Made by a program: the position numbers and the translations under genes
Part shown: positions 24,575 through 35,760 of the stretch, one piece after another
Position numbering within the stretch: the first letter of the stretch is position 1
Layout: each line of letters begins with the position of its first letter
Assembly: GCF_050624435.1 (NCBI RefSeq)
Contig: NC_134537.1
Span: 11,962,584-12,026,583, forward strand
DNA length: 64,000 nucleotides
Origin: Tenrec ecaudatus
Taxonomy: Eukaryota > Chordata > Mammalia > Afrosoricida > Tenrecidae
Reading direction: 5' to 3'
Notes under the pieces: generated by a model
Told to the model about the DNA's origin: nothing
The model's input: only the letters and a program-made list of their open reading frames with translations
Databases searched by the model: none

Positions 24575-25504
24575 AAATATTCTGTTCAGCAGAAAGCGTT
24601 GGCCTCTTGGCTTGAATATGAAGTCTTTTGACTCATTTTGTGCTGGAAACTGGAGAGACAAGTATGTCTTTGCCGTTAAAAGGTTGTTCTTGGAGCTGAG
24701 GGTGGATTTTATCTATGAGGAATAGCTTATTCACGCAACAAATGTTTACTGAGAAGCTGTCGTGAACTGCCGTGTACCCACTGAGCAGGAGCAGGCCCTT
24801 GAAGAGCCCACCGTCTGGCAGGAGAGTCATGAGTGTGTTCCAACAGGGATGATCCAGGCTGAAAAGGAAAGTGTCTCAGGGGGTTATGGGAACAGAAGAC
24901 AAGTAGCCTCAGCTCTGCCCTAAGGCTTCTCAGAGAAGGTGCTTGAAGATCTTCTTCAGTTTGGCAGGATGAACAGAGGCTTGGTAGTCAGAACTGAGAT
25001 TCTGGTAATGGGAAAGGAGAGAGGCAGGGGGTGGGGGTGGATTTGAAATGTGTTTGGACAGCCAGGTTGAGGGTTGTTGTTTCTCTCTTATTTGCGAATG
25101 GATGGATAGGGATATTATTAGCCAAGAGAAGAAATCCTGCCAAGCCGGGTGATGACATTATATTAACCTGATATCACAAATGTGGGGAACATTATCCCAA
25201 GACCTCAGAAATAGCAGAGGAAGCTAGAAAAATCCCAATACCACAAAAGAAGGCAGAATAACTCCCCAAATAACCCTACTCTTAGATAAGAAAATGAAGA
25301 TGTCGAAGAAGGTTTACAGGGTCTAGAGAGAAAATGCTAGTCAAGGAAGGCACACCATGAAAACTTCTGCCCTTGGAGAGGAGTCCACAAATAATTCATT
25401 TTAATTCCAGATGGGTCATCCTTTCCAGAAATCCCTTTATCTTACAGGATTGTCCTAAAGGATGTTAATGTCAATGCACCCAACCTTTGATCTAGACTGG
25501 GACA
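24069..25504. other. No gene recognised; one microsatellite
   Basis: Unique sequence around the (AC)n run at 24522-24571. The CAACAAATGTTTACTGAG word near 24737 resembles an ancient L2/MIR-type relic. No coding region supported. Confidence 0.4.
24522..24571. repeat. (AC)n microsatellite
   Basis: Twenty-five uninterrupted AC dinucleotides. Confidence 0.95.
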
Positions 25505-25695
25505 CAAAACCCTAATGGCTGTCAAATTGATTTCAACTCATAACAGCCCTACAGGATAGAGTAGAAACTGCCCCATAGATTTCCCAAGGCTGTACGTCTT
25601 CATGGAATCAGATGCCCTCATCTTTCTTCAGGGCAGTGGCTGGTGAGTTCAAACCACCGACCTTTGGGTCAGCAGCCAACTGCATTTATCACTGG
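25505..25695 (-). repeat. AfroSINE
   Basis: Minus-strand copy: GATTTCAACTCATAACAGCC, AGGCTGTACGTCTTCATGG, GGTGAGTTCAAACCACCGAC and a degenerate head. Confidence 0.75.
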
Positions 25696-26974
25696 GTTCA
25701 GTGATAGAATTCTCTCCTTCCACGCAGGAGATGCAGGTCCATTCATGGTCACTGCAGCTCACAAAGAGCTGCCACGCATCCGGTGACAGGGGCTTGAATG
25801 TTGCTATCGGCAGAGTCTCCAGATTCAGACAAACCAGGAAGAGAGGCCTGATGATCTGCTTGTGAAAATTAACCACTGGAAACTCTCTGGCTCACAGTGG
25901 TGCCCTCCATAACTGACCATAGGGAATGCCCGAGAGCAGAGGGTTGTGCGTGGAGCCGTCCTGAGTTGGGGTCCACTTGTCAGCAATGAACAACATCATC
26001 CTTGTCAAAGTGTTTGAGATACCACACTGCATGCAGAGGTCGGATGTACAATTGTAATGCGTGGCCATGGCAGCTATGTAAAATATATGTGCCAAAAATT
26101 GGCCGAAAAGAAATAGATGCAAATGTGAAAACCTGGATGTATTAAGTGGTTTTGGCTTGTTGGGTAATCATTTCCTTCTGTTGTTTTATAAATTTCATTT
26201 AATGGATGATTCTTTCAGCCAGGGCCCTGGCAGGAAACAGATGGAATATTCAAATGGGGCATTTGGAGGATATTTTATTAAAGGGGTTCTTGAAAGGTGT
26301 GGGCAGAATTTAATAATGGGAACTAATGATTGTGAAGTTCCTGTAGCTAGTGATAGTGGGTGTCATGACCCCCCACATCTGACCCAGCAAGGGGAGGCAG
26401 GTGCTACAGAATGAGATAAAGCGCTGTGGGGAGTGGGTTACCGGGCGGGGACTGAGATCTTGAGCGGAAGGATGCAGCCATTGTTTGGGAACTGGAGGCA
26501 GAAACTCCTGGCTTCACTCTCCTTCCATCCTCTGGGGCTCCTGCCGGTGTTCCCATTGGACAAACCCAGCCAGACGCCAGGTTCTAAGGGATCTCAGCTG
26601 TGGGATCCATGTGGATCAGCTTCAGGGTGCTGAGCTTAGGGGAAGGGTTGGAGAGGTGATCCAGAGGACAAACAGAGCCTGTCTATGCAGCACATGAGGT
26701 CCTGTGAATTCATAAATAAGAAACAAGCCTCTGTGCTGCCTCAGTAGATTTACACATATGACCCCTTCCATCCAAGACACCCATCTCTTCTCTCATCAAA
26801 CGAGTTCTGCTTCCTCATAGCTACCCACTCCTCGGCTCCCACCACATCCGACATTGACCCACAGAGCAACCATCCTCACAAGGCAGTTTCACCCAACACT
26901 CATCTGCCTGGTCCTCCACTAACCTGAAGGACCCTCGCCTACCTAGCACCTGACACAGTGTCAGGCACCTAATA
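25696..26974. other. Unassigned sequence, possible decayed coding relic on minus strand
   Basis: Two consecutive minus-strand open stretches (25892-26122 and 25649-25876) have ordinary protein-like composition, with several Cys and Trp residues. They may be parts of one frame-broken retrocopy. I do not recognise the family and part of the downstream frame overlaps the AfroSINE, so this is weak. The rest shows nothing recognisable. Confidence 0.2.
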
Positions 26975-27165
26975 ACAAAACCTAAGCCAAACCCACGGCC
27001 AACAAGTCAATTCTGACTCACAGCACCCCTAGCTGGGTTTCTGAGGCTACCACTCTTATTGGGAGCACACAGTCTCATCTTTCTCTATAGGAGCCCCTAG
27101 TGGGTTTGAACTGTCAACCTTGTGATTAGCAACCCCTACCCAACACCGCCACCAGGGCTCCTTCT
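26975..27165 (-). repeat. AfroSINE
   Basis: Minus-strand copy: CAATTCTGACTCACAGCACC, CTAGTGGGTTTGAACTGTCA and ACACCGCCACCAGGGCTCC, with the head retained. Confidence 0.8.
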
Positions 27166-27224
27166 GGTGCATAATATAAAATCCTTTTAAAGTCAAAGTC
27201 ACTGCCATTGAGTAGACTCCAGCA

Positions 27225-27405
27225 TAATGGCTTATGAGTTGGGCTGCAAACCACAAGGCCAGCAGTTCAACTACACCAGCCAATCCTTAGGAGAAAGAAG
27301 AGGCTTTCTGCTCCCATAAAGTTTGACACTCTCCCCAATCCAACTGGGCCCTTCTACTGTGTGCTCTAGGTTGCTATGAGAGGATGACCCCTAACAAGGC
27401 TCAGT
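27225..27405 (+). repeat. AfroSINE
   Basis: + copy: GCAAACCACAAGGCCAGCAG, GAAAGAAGAGGCTTTCTGCT and CTAGGTTGCTATGAG. It lies head-on to the previous minus copy, forming a small inverted pair. Confidence 0.7.
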
Positions 27406-27465
27406 CGATATTTGATGAGTGAATGAATCCATGAATAAGGGGAAATCAGATCAAAAGACCTCGAT

Positions 27466-27910
27466 TAAAAAATCATTTTATTGTGGGCTTGTACAGCTCT
27501 TATCACAACCCATACAGATATCTATTGTGCTAAGCACATTAGTACACAGGTTGCCATCATTGTTTTCAAAACATTTTCTTTCTACTTGAGCCCTTGGTAT
27601 CCGTTCCTCATTTTTCTTCCCTTTCCCACCCTCCCTCATTCCTGAACCCTTGATAATTTATAATTTTTTTTCATGTCTCACACTGACCGCTATCTCCCTT
27701 CACCCACTTTCTATTGTCCATCCCCCTGGGAGGGGGCCATACATTGATCATTGTGATTGGTTCCCCCTTACTCCACCCTCCCGCCCCTGTTACCCTCCTA
27801 GTATCAGTACTCCCTTATTGGTCCTGAGCAGTTTATCTGTCCTGGATTCCCTGTATTGCAAGCTCTTATCTGTACCTGTGTACATGTTCTGGTCCAGCCA
27901 GATTTGTCAA
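27466..27910 (-). mobile_element. L1-type LINE 3' end
   Basis: Inverted copy from the tail (TTAAAAAATCATTTTATTG) through the C-rich tract to CTGGTCCAGCCAGATTTG. 5'-truncated, no coding part. Confidence 0.85.
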
Positions 27911-28462
27911 AATACTTCTATAAAAGAGTCTAGATTTGAAGTAAGGCCCCAAGAGACTTAATCTTGACTGTTGGTGAACTTCTGAGGAATGCAGAGTTTC
28001 TTGTTAGGGAAATAAGATGGCAGCGGTTTTTGTTTTGTTTTCTTAGAGAAATAAGGGCTTTGCTTCTTTTCCTAGATGCATGGTTGTTTTTGTTTTCTTA
28101 GCAAGAGCAGCCTGGGTACAGTGCATACTGGGAGCAGCGGGAGCAAAACCATTTCTGACAGGCAGCTCCCAGACTACCTTTCCAAGCCCACCCATCACCT
28201 CACCAGCCTGCTCGAGGCTGGCCGCTTCCTAGAGCTTCTGTCACGCAGATAGCACAGCAGACACGCAGGTGGTTATGTTCAGCACAGCGATTCATTTCCT
28301 AATCACTCTGTGGACTTTAAGTTCACATCAGGGTCTTTGGGCTGTTGGTGCTTTCCTTGTGGACAGCTGTGTGATTTCTCCTTGTCAGGTAGGAACTTGT
28401 GTGTCGCGGGCCAGCCTGACTTAAAATTACAAATCGAGGTCATTCTGTCTTCCAAGAATTTA
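27911..28462. other. No gene recognised
   Basis: Unique sequence with T-rich patches (TTTTGTTTTGTTTTC near 28028). No coding family recognised. Confidence 0.4.
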
Positions 28463-28570
28463 CACACACACACTCACACACACACTCACACACACACTCA
28501 CACACACACTCTCTCACACACACACACACACACACTCACACATACACACACACAGTACACACATCCACAC
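28463..28570. repeat. Compound (AC)n/(ACTC)n microsatellite
   Basis: CACACA runs are broken at regular places by CT (CACACACACTCA blocks). It directly abuts the 5' end of the family A element. Confidence 0.9.
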
Positions 28571-28586
28571 ATACCCATACACACCC

Positions 28587-29102
28587 TGTATTAGTCAGGA
28601 TTGACTAGAGAAACAAATCCAGAGACACTCATATGTGTGTAAGAGAGAACTTGACATCCAAGAGCAATTGTACATTAAGAAAACATCCCAGCCCAGTGCA
28701 GATCAAGTCCCTCAGTCCGATATTACCCTATATATCAATACCAGTCCATAAATTTCTCTTTAGATGAACACAGTCATGCAATGACACTGAATTCAGGAAG
28801 ATCGCAGGCCAGTGGGTAGAAAGTCTTGTGGATCCAGTGGTGGTTGAAGCCTCTCAGTGCTGGTGTGGGTCTCCATGTGGCTCCTCCAGCTACAGGGCTC
28901 TGGGCTCTATCAGCGTAACTCCATGTGGCTTGTTAACAGAAACGTCTCACAGGGAGTGAGTCTATATCTGGATTCCAGTGAGCTGTTTATCTCTGTTGCG
29001 CCTCCAAATGAGGTCATCAAGCTGTGACCTGATTGATAGGCTAGACTCCACCCCTTCACTGTTAATAGTCTTAAGTTGACACCAGATTATGTAACTACCA
29101 CC
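28587..29102 (+). mobile_element. Solo-LTR-like element, family A
   Basis: Starts TGTATTAGTCAGGATTGACT and ends GTAACTACCACC inside a C-rich run. The 5' flank CACCC is consistent with the C-rich 3' flank, but low complexity prevents a firm target-duplication call. Confidence 0.65.
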
Positions 29103-29122
29103 CCCACCCCCCACATGCATGT

Positions 29123-29141
29123 ACACACACACACACACACA
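29123..29141. repeat. (AC)n microsatellite
   Basis: Short AC run just after the family A element. Confidence 0.85.
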
Positions 29142-29561
29142 AGGATAAGGCCATACACATGGGGGGCTTTCTGGGAGACTGTCATGTTTGGATGAGCTGG
29201 GCTGGGCAACTGGGTTTTGCGTGCTTTTTCCCATGTGTGTTCTACTCCATCATGAACACCAAAAACAGAGGCCAGGATTTTAAAGCCAGTTATTTGTACT
29301 GGATATTCTGAATTGCGGGGTGATTTGAGTCCCTGCAGGATAGTTGTAATTGTTTTATAATGCAGTACAATTCATATGTGCACATAATTCTGAAATTCAA
29401 AATAATGTCAGGAAGGGTATACAATGAAAAATAAAATGTGTTCCCCTACACATAGACCCTCGTGTTTAACCATTTCGGCCAGTCCTCTGGTCATTGCGTC
29501 TCTTATTCCAAGCCACTTGCATCTATGTCTAGTTCTTGATTTATCTAAAGAGAAGTTGGCT
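29142..29561. other. No gene recognised
   Basis: Unique AT-rich sequence. Confidence 0.4.
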
Positions 29562-29740
29562 CTGGTGGCACAGTGGTTAAATTGTTTGGCTGTGAACCGA
29601 AAGGCCAGTGATGGGAACCATCAGCTATTCTGCGGAGAAAGCTGTGACAGGAAAGGCTGTCTTTGGAAATCCCAGGGAGCAGTTCTACCCTGTCCTGTAG
29701 GGTCCATATGAGTTGAAATTGATGGGATGGCTGTAGTTGA
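29562..29740 (+). repeat. AfroSINE, well preserved
   Basis: Clear head CTCTGGTGGCACAGTGGTTA, then GTGAACCGAAAGGCCAGTGA, GCGGAGAAAGCTGTGACAGG and AGTTCTACCCTGTCCTGTAG. One of the best family exemplars in the window. Confidence 0.88.
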
Positions 29741-30244
29741 AGTAGAAGTTACTGTCCTGTAAGAATGTGGTTTTCTGACTAAAACTCTGTTCCCTTGCCT
29801 ATATACCCCCCCAGAGTTAGTACATACTCACATGTGGTTCTCTACTTGATATCCTTTATAATTTCAAGTACGAATTTACACCTAAGTTGTTTGGTCCCTC
29901 CATTTTCCCTTAGAGTGTTTGACTCTTGAGTGTTTAAGATAACAAAATTGGATCCCCTAAGGGTCGAGATGAGGCTTCTTACTTCCATAAACATGTGCAA
30001 TCTCAGACACCCACAGGGGTACTTCTTGAGTCGGAAGACACTCAATGATGGTAATGAGTTGAGTTAAAGGGCCCCTCTATGTTTCCCCACCAACTCCGGC
30101 TCCTTGCAGAATGTTACAACATTTGCGTCGTATTCTGTGCTTGTGAAACCCCTTCTTGTTGGTTTGGAGGATGATTGTTAAATCTAAAAACAATAGGAAA
30201 CCCTTCTCATGCAGCGATTTTGTGGCCGTTATTCTAAAATAGCT
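29741..30244. other. No gene recognised
   Basis: Unique AT-rich sequence. Confidence 0.4.
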
Positions 30245-30418
30245 GATGGGCAGGGTTGGTTGAAGCGCTGCATGGCTAATTGAAAGGTTGATGGTTTTAA
30301 TTTATTTATCAGTTTCTTTGAGGGAAAAGAGATGTGCCCGTCTGATTCCATGAAGGGGCAAGTCAGCTCTGTCCTACAGTCGCCGTGAGTTGGAACTGAC
30401 TAGATGGGAATGGGTGGT
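30245..30418 (+). repeat. AfroSINE, diverged
   Basis: Body and end motifs CAAGTCAGCTCTGTCCTACA and CGTGAGTTGGAACTGACTAG, with a weak head. Confidence 0.65.
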
Positions 30419-30764
30419 TCCATTTAGGTTTTACCAAGGCTGTTCCTAGATTTACCCCCTAGAGACCGGGGAAGACTGGTGTGACTGGCTTCTGCTGCTT
30501 GCAGAAAAATGTTCTAAATGTTGGAATCAATCAAACTCTCCTTCCTTCTATTCTGATATTGCATCAGCTGCTCATGTACTTTAGTTGGCTTTATATGTGG
30601 GCCATGACTTTTTGAAGAACACTTTGTCTTGATGGAGTTCATAATTATAGGCAGTCACCAGGTTACATACACTCTGTAGTTGCAAACCAATTCCATCCTT
30701 GTAAAGCTTATTGTATTAAAACTTCATGGTAATACAATAGTTTGTATTAACACTCTCTTTTTTC
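30419..30764. other. No gene recognised
   Basis: Unique AT-rich sequence. Confidence 0.4.
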
Positions 30765-31524
30765 TAAAACTGTTTTATTGGCATCTATTTTACTTTCTAC
30801 CACATTGAAAAGAGTTGTACAATCATTTCCACTATCAATTTTAGAACATGCACTTCTTTCTTGTACGCGTGGCCATCAGCTCCCCACATCCCCCCAGCCT
30901 TCCGCACCATAACCCCTCAAGAAACCACCAATGCAGCCGCTGCCTCTATAGTTCTACCCATGCTGGGTTTCATAGACACAAAGCTGTAGAAAACAACACA
31001 CAGGGAAACAAAACAACACCTCACTGCCCTCTACATGACAGCCAGGTCCCTGGTCTTTCGTCAGAGGGGATCCACTGGAGGCTAAATCTGCATGTGGACC
31101 CTGCGAATGGATTCGGGGCTTTCACTGCTCTCCACAGCCTTCCCAAACCCGGGTGTTCATTATTTAAGCTCTAATACTCTCCCTCCTTTGAGTTTGGATT
31201 TTCATTATTCCCAGTCTTTGGGTCACACAGGCTGGTGTGCTTCTTCTCTGTGGGCCCACTTGATGCCTCACTCAGATGGCTGCTTGTTTGAAAACAAGCC
31301 TCTAAGGCCCCAGATGTTATTCTTTATAACAGGGCGCCATTTAGTTTCTTTGCCGCACATTGCTACAGCACCCATATCTCCAGTGATCTCTTCATAAGGG
31401 CAAGCATCAAGCAGCACCATGTAATACAAGTAAGAACTGATTTTTCTCATACTGAGGTTATAAGTAAGTGGGAACCTCAAATCCATTCATGTCATCTATG
31501 ACTTATACATGTCTCTGGTCCACT
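30765..31524 (-). mobile_element. Older L1-type LINE 3' end
   Basis: Inverted, diverged relative of the abundant family: tail-proximal TTGTACAATCATTTCCACTA, then GCTGGTGTGCTTCTTC, CTCTAAGGCCCCAGATG and CAGTGATCTCTTCATAAGGG. It is collinear with pieces at 44037-44245 and 45230-45720. Confidence 0.6.
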
Positions 31525-31562
31525 TTGTTGTTGCCATGGAGTCAGTGCCAGCCCATAGGAAC
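31525..31562 (-). mobile_element. RTE LINE 3' end, first fragment of an interrupted copy
   Basis: TTGTTGTTGCCATGGAGTCA is the minus-strand RTE terminus; the copy resumes at 32648 (GCAACCTAATGCACAACAGA). The break carries a near-perfect 5-bp duplication, GGAAC/GCAAC. Confidence 0.6.
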
Positions 31563-32647
31563 TGTGGCAGTGACGTCATCTGTTGTCAATTCGAGAGTGA
31601 AGGGGTGGAGTTCAGCCTGTCAATCAGGTCCCAGCTTGATGACATCATTTGGAAGTACTAAGGAGAGAAATAGCTCGCTGCAGGTGGGACACATGCTCAC
31701 TCCCTGTGAGGCATGATTGTTGAGAAGACACATGGAGCTACACTAGAGCCCTGGAGCTGAAGGAGTCACATGGAAATGCCTGCCAGCGCTGAGATGCCTC
31801 TACCGTCACTGGATCCTTAAGACTTTCCACCCATTGACCTGTGATCTACCCACATTCAGCATTATTGCATGATTGTGTGAGTCTGAAGAGGAATTTATGG
31901 ACTAGTATTGGACATATGGGCTAATATTGGACCTATGGACTTGATCTGACCTGTACTGGGATATTTTCTTAATGCACATGTACTCTTTGATATAAAACTC
32001 TCTCTTCTACACATGTGTGTGTTTATGAATTTGTTTATTGTGTTAGTCCGTGTAGATTAGAGAAACCAATTCATAGAAACTCATATGTATATAAGAGAGT
32101 TTTATATAAAGAGTAATTGTACATTAAGAAAGTATCTCAACCCAGTCCAGTCCAAGCCCATAAGTCCCATATTAGCCCATATGTCTGATACCAATCTATA
32201 AAGTCCTCTTCAGACTCATGAATACATGCAATGATGCTGAATGTAGGATGATCCCAGACCAGTGGGTAGAAAGTCTTTTGATCTAGTGGCGTTGTAAGCA
32301 TCTCAGCACTGGCAGGGGTCTCTATGTGGCTTCTCTGGCTTCAGAGGTCTGGTTGCATCAGGGTAGGTCCATGTGGCTTCTCCAGCTCAGGGCATTAGTG
32401 TAGTTCCATGTGTCTTGTCAGCTGCAATGTCTCCCAGGGAATGAGCAGCGAGTCTCCCACCTCCAAGGAGGAAAAACCAAATTTCCCAGAATTCTCAGGA
32501 GAAGGCCATGCCCACACAGAGGCCTCATTAGCTATGATCTGATTGATAGACTAGACTCCATTCCTTCCCTCTTAATCCTCTCAAGTCCCAAACTGACACC
32601 AGATTATGTAACTCCCACATTTCTCTAGTCTAACCCTGACTGGCACA
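31563..32647 (-). mobile_element. Family A LTR-like element, itself interrupted
   Basis: Inverted family A copy. Its 3' part is 31563-32038 and its first 28 bp lie at 32620-32647 (read on minus: TGTGCCAGTCAGGGTTAGAC). The gap is a second family A element. The host copy inserted into an RTE LINE (duplication GGAAC/GCAAC) and has TG...CA ends. Confidence 0.75.
32039..32619 (+). mobile_element. Family A LTR-like element nested in another family A copy
   Basis: 581-bp + element from TGTGTTAGTCCGTGTAGATT to GTAACTCCCACA. Flanks TTTAT (32034-32038) and TTTCT (32620-32624) agree at 4 of 5 positions, matching the expected target within family A (TTTCT). It is the youngest of three layers. Confidence 0.75.
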
Positions 32648-32945
32648 GCAACCTAATGCACAACAGAGCTAAACACTGTCCAGTCCTGAACCATACTCAC
32701 AAGTTTTCCGATGCTTGAGCCCATTGTTGCAGCCACAATGTCAGTCTATCTCCTTGAGGCCCTGCCTCCTTTTCTCTGCCCTTCTACTTTACCAAACATG
32801 AAGTCCATCTCCAGGAACTGATCTCTCCTGACAACATGTCCACAGTATGTAAGATGAAGCCCGGCCATCCTTGCCTCTGCAGGACACTGGTGTACTTCTT
32901 CAAAGACAGATCAGTTTGTTCTTTCAGCAGCCCCTGGTGCTTTAA
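32648..32945 (-). mobile_element. RTE LINE 3' end, second fragment
   Basis: Minus-strand RTE: GCTTGAGCCCATTGTTGCAG, GAAGCCCGGCCATCCTTGCC and CTTCTTCAAAGACAGATCAG. ORF2 remains are frame-broken. Confidence 0.7.
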
Positions 32946-33017
32946 ATATTCTTTTCATTGTTTGGGAACATATAGTCAAATAAATATTTTGTAATTTAGT
33001 GCCTGAAAAAAATTTCC

Positions 33018-33262
33018 TTTGGAGACATCAGACAGTGTAAGCCATGAAAAAAAAAAAAGATAAATTATCAAGGATTCATGAGGGACGGAGGGGGAAAATG
33101 AGCAACTGATACCAAGGGCTCAAGGAGAAAGCAAATGTTTTGAGAATGATGATGGCAACAAATGTACAAATGTGCTTGACACAATGGATAGATGTGTGGA
33201 TTGTGGTAAGAGTTGTATGAACTCCCAATAAAATGACTGGAAAAAAAAAAAGAAAGATAAGG
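33018..33262 (+). mobile_element. L1-type LINE 3' end, short
   Basis: Only the last 245 bp: CATCAGACAGTGTAAGCC, the G-rich tract, ACTCCCAATAAAATGAC and an A-rich tail. Confidence 0.85.
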
Positions 33263-34125
33263 GAAACACTTTTCCTTCATACTTCTTTGCCAGTTAGGTG
33301 TGGGAAATAATTGTGGTAAGCCAATTTAATTCTTCCATTGTTTTATTTTTTATGCAATGGAATCTATTTCCTATGCAGAAAGATTTCAGGACTAAGTATT
33401 TTATGAATAAATTTCACAATAAAGTTTTGCTACATTTCAGATTTCACCAATTGTCATATTGGCCACATTAATTTTCTTAATTATATATGTGAGGGTGTGT
33501 GGCCTTAGTTTTTAGGGTCTAGTTTTCATGAGTTTAGTTTCACGAGAGACGATTGGATTCCTCCAGCCTTTGTTTTCGGTTAGTAAGAAAAATTTTGCTA
33601 GCTGCGGTTTTATGTTGTCGTTATTTCTGTTGGTAATCTTTATAAAGTCCTGCTCTTTCCTGGGTCAACTTTTGCACTCTTCAACATTACTTTTAAGAGG
33701 TGGTTCTTCAGTTATTTATTAGCCCTACAAATTCTATTGTGGTATGGTTTCTTTTTAAAACTATATACTGTGAATTAGGTAAATGTTTACAAAGCAGATC
33801 ATGAGTTTTACATTCTATTATTCATACATATTTTGTTTCAACTCATCCATCACATTCCCCTCGATGTTCCATCATTTACCCCTCTTTCTCTCTGAGTTCC
33901 CTGTTTCTATGTCGCCTTTGTTCTCAGCCTTCTGCTGTTGGGTAAATGCTGCCTTATTGATTGTAAAAGGTTAATCACTAGACCACAGATGGGAGTTCAG
34001 TTCCAGGCCGTGAATGGTGATTAAGCCCAAAGACTCGGGGTCCCACTTGTCTCTATCAGACTAATGAACCTGATTTTTAGTTTGGCTCCATTTCCCCCTC
34101 CCATTATATCGAGGACCTTCTGATG
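33263..34125. other. AT-rich sequence, possibly old LINE-1
   Basis: T-rich sequence leading into an L1 fragment at 34167. No gene recognised, and repeat identity is uncertain. Confidence 0.3.
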
Positions 34126-34166
34126 CAGTGGTTCCCAACCTTCCTAATGCCACGACCCTTTAATAC
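34126..34166 (+). mobile_element. SPIN (hAT) transposon terminal fragment
   Basis: CAGTGGTTCCCAACCTTCCT followed by AATGCCACGACCCTTTAATA matches the terminus of SPIN/URR1-type hAT elements. Only about 40 bp remain before LINE-1 sequence. Confidence 0.6.
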
Positions 34167-34730
34167 AGGTTCATCCATGTTTGAGGTATTTTGCAGATTT
34201 ATCATTATTCCACCAGATTCCATCGTGTGCATGTTCCAAAGTTCATTTATCCATTCTTCCATTGCTGGACATTTCGGTCATTTCCACCCCTTTGCTATTG
34301 TGGATAGTACTTCAATGGACATGGGTGCACATAGAACTATTCCTGTTGGATTTGCATATCATTAGATTATGTATCAAGTTTAGGCATTGCTGGGTCATAC
34401 GGTATTTCTATTCCCATCTTTCAGAGGAAGCTCTGTGCACAGTGGCTGTGCTGTTCTACTGTCCCACTGCTGTGCATCTGAGTTTCAGTCCTCCCATGCT
34501 CTTCCCAGAACTTTCTGTTTTCCATTTTTTAACTTTGCTATTAATGGTCAGGCGAGGTACTGTTTCATTTTTAAGAGAGTTTGCATCTCTCTAGTGGCTC
34601 ATGATCACGAGCATTACTTCATATGTTGTTGGCCCCTGGATATCTTCTTTGCTGAAGTATCTCTTCATGTCTTTTCCTTAATATTTCTGTCATTGGAATA
34701 TTTTCTTAGTGTTCTTTATTAGTACCCATT
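34167..34730 (-). mobile_element. Old LINE-1 fragment
   Basis: Minus-strand L1 words in canonical order: TTCATTTATCCATTCTTCC, TTGCTATTGTGGATAGTAC, ATTGCTGGGTCATACGGTA and a TATCTTCTTTGCTGAAG end. Diverged and incomplete. Confidence 0.7.
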
Positions 34731-35693
34731 CTCTTTGCCTAAAACAAAAACAAAAATCCAGGCCAAACATCCCAGGATCAAAACATCCCCACAATCAGAA
34801 TCCCAGCGGCTCCTTAACAGTGGCATTAGAACTGTTCGTTCCTTATCAAGATGATCAAATCCCAAAGACCGGGTTGTTATGTGAAAATGGCCTTATATGA
34901 GAATGGTAGATGATCACATCACCCCATCCCCTCATCTGGACCACGACTGCTAGTCCTTCTAAGCCCCTGCTGAGGTCACCTGTCACCACTGCCTCGCCAC
35001 CTCCCATGTCATCTCAGGAGTGATCAGCCCTACTGCTGTCCACAAGGGAGAGACATCCAGTCTTCAACTGGGGTGACCCAAGAATTGTCCCCTTTTGTTC
35101 TCATCCATGGGGTCCACCCCCTCACCTCCTACCTTGTTTTCAGGAAGGATTGCCCAGACCCATACCTGCAACAATCCTCAAATGCCCTTGGTGGCTTAAT
35201 TGGGGCCAGCAAAGTTGGGGGCTGGGGTGGGGCTTGGACACCACTGCTCAGACTGGGGTCCCCCATTAGATCCTTGCTCAGCTTTCACTAAACAGACCAG
35301 AACCATCTGTCCACCTGTTTCCATGAAAACTGGCAATTTAGAGCATCCTCTGAGGTTGATGGCCAGATCTCCCCTCTGCTCTTGACCTTAAACTGCAGCT
35401 GCCTCTGGGCATTCACTCACTGACCCCACTCCTACTCAGATAGCCTTCCCAGCCTGCCTGCACCTGTGTGTGCCTAGAAGTGGGCATCAAGGAAGCATAG
35501 GGGTTGCACTGGTGCTGGCCAGGTAACATGGGATCCTGTGAGTCCTGGGAACTCCAGTGCCCAACTGAGAACTCCTCTGGCCACAGTACAGCCTATCACT
35601 GCCAGTTCTTAGTGCTTGGGGCTGGGGTCAGACCCCGAGGCCCTACATCCTCCCCAGTCCCCCATAGGGTGGTCCATCTTTCAGACCTGGCTA
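34731..35693. other. Unique sequence, no gene supported
   Basis: GC-richer than its surroundings. Open frames of 60-72 codons only, with no recognised domain. Confidence 0.4.
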
Positions 35694-35760
35694 TGTGTCA
35701 GTCTGGATAGACTAGAAACAAATTCATAGACACTCATATATGTATAAGAAAGAGCTTTAG

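Noticed and set aside
25649..26122. Two adjacent minus-strand frames that might be a processed pseudogene
   Set aside because: Protein-like look but no family recognised, partial overlap with an AfroSINE and no poly(A) or target duplication found; kept only as a weak note.
28310..28594. 94-codon frame rich in His-Thr repeats
   Set aside because: Encoded by the (AC)n microsatellite; not a protein gene.
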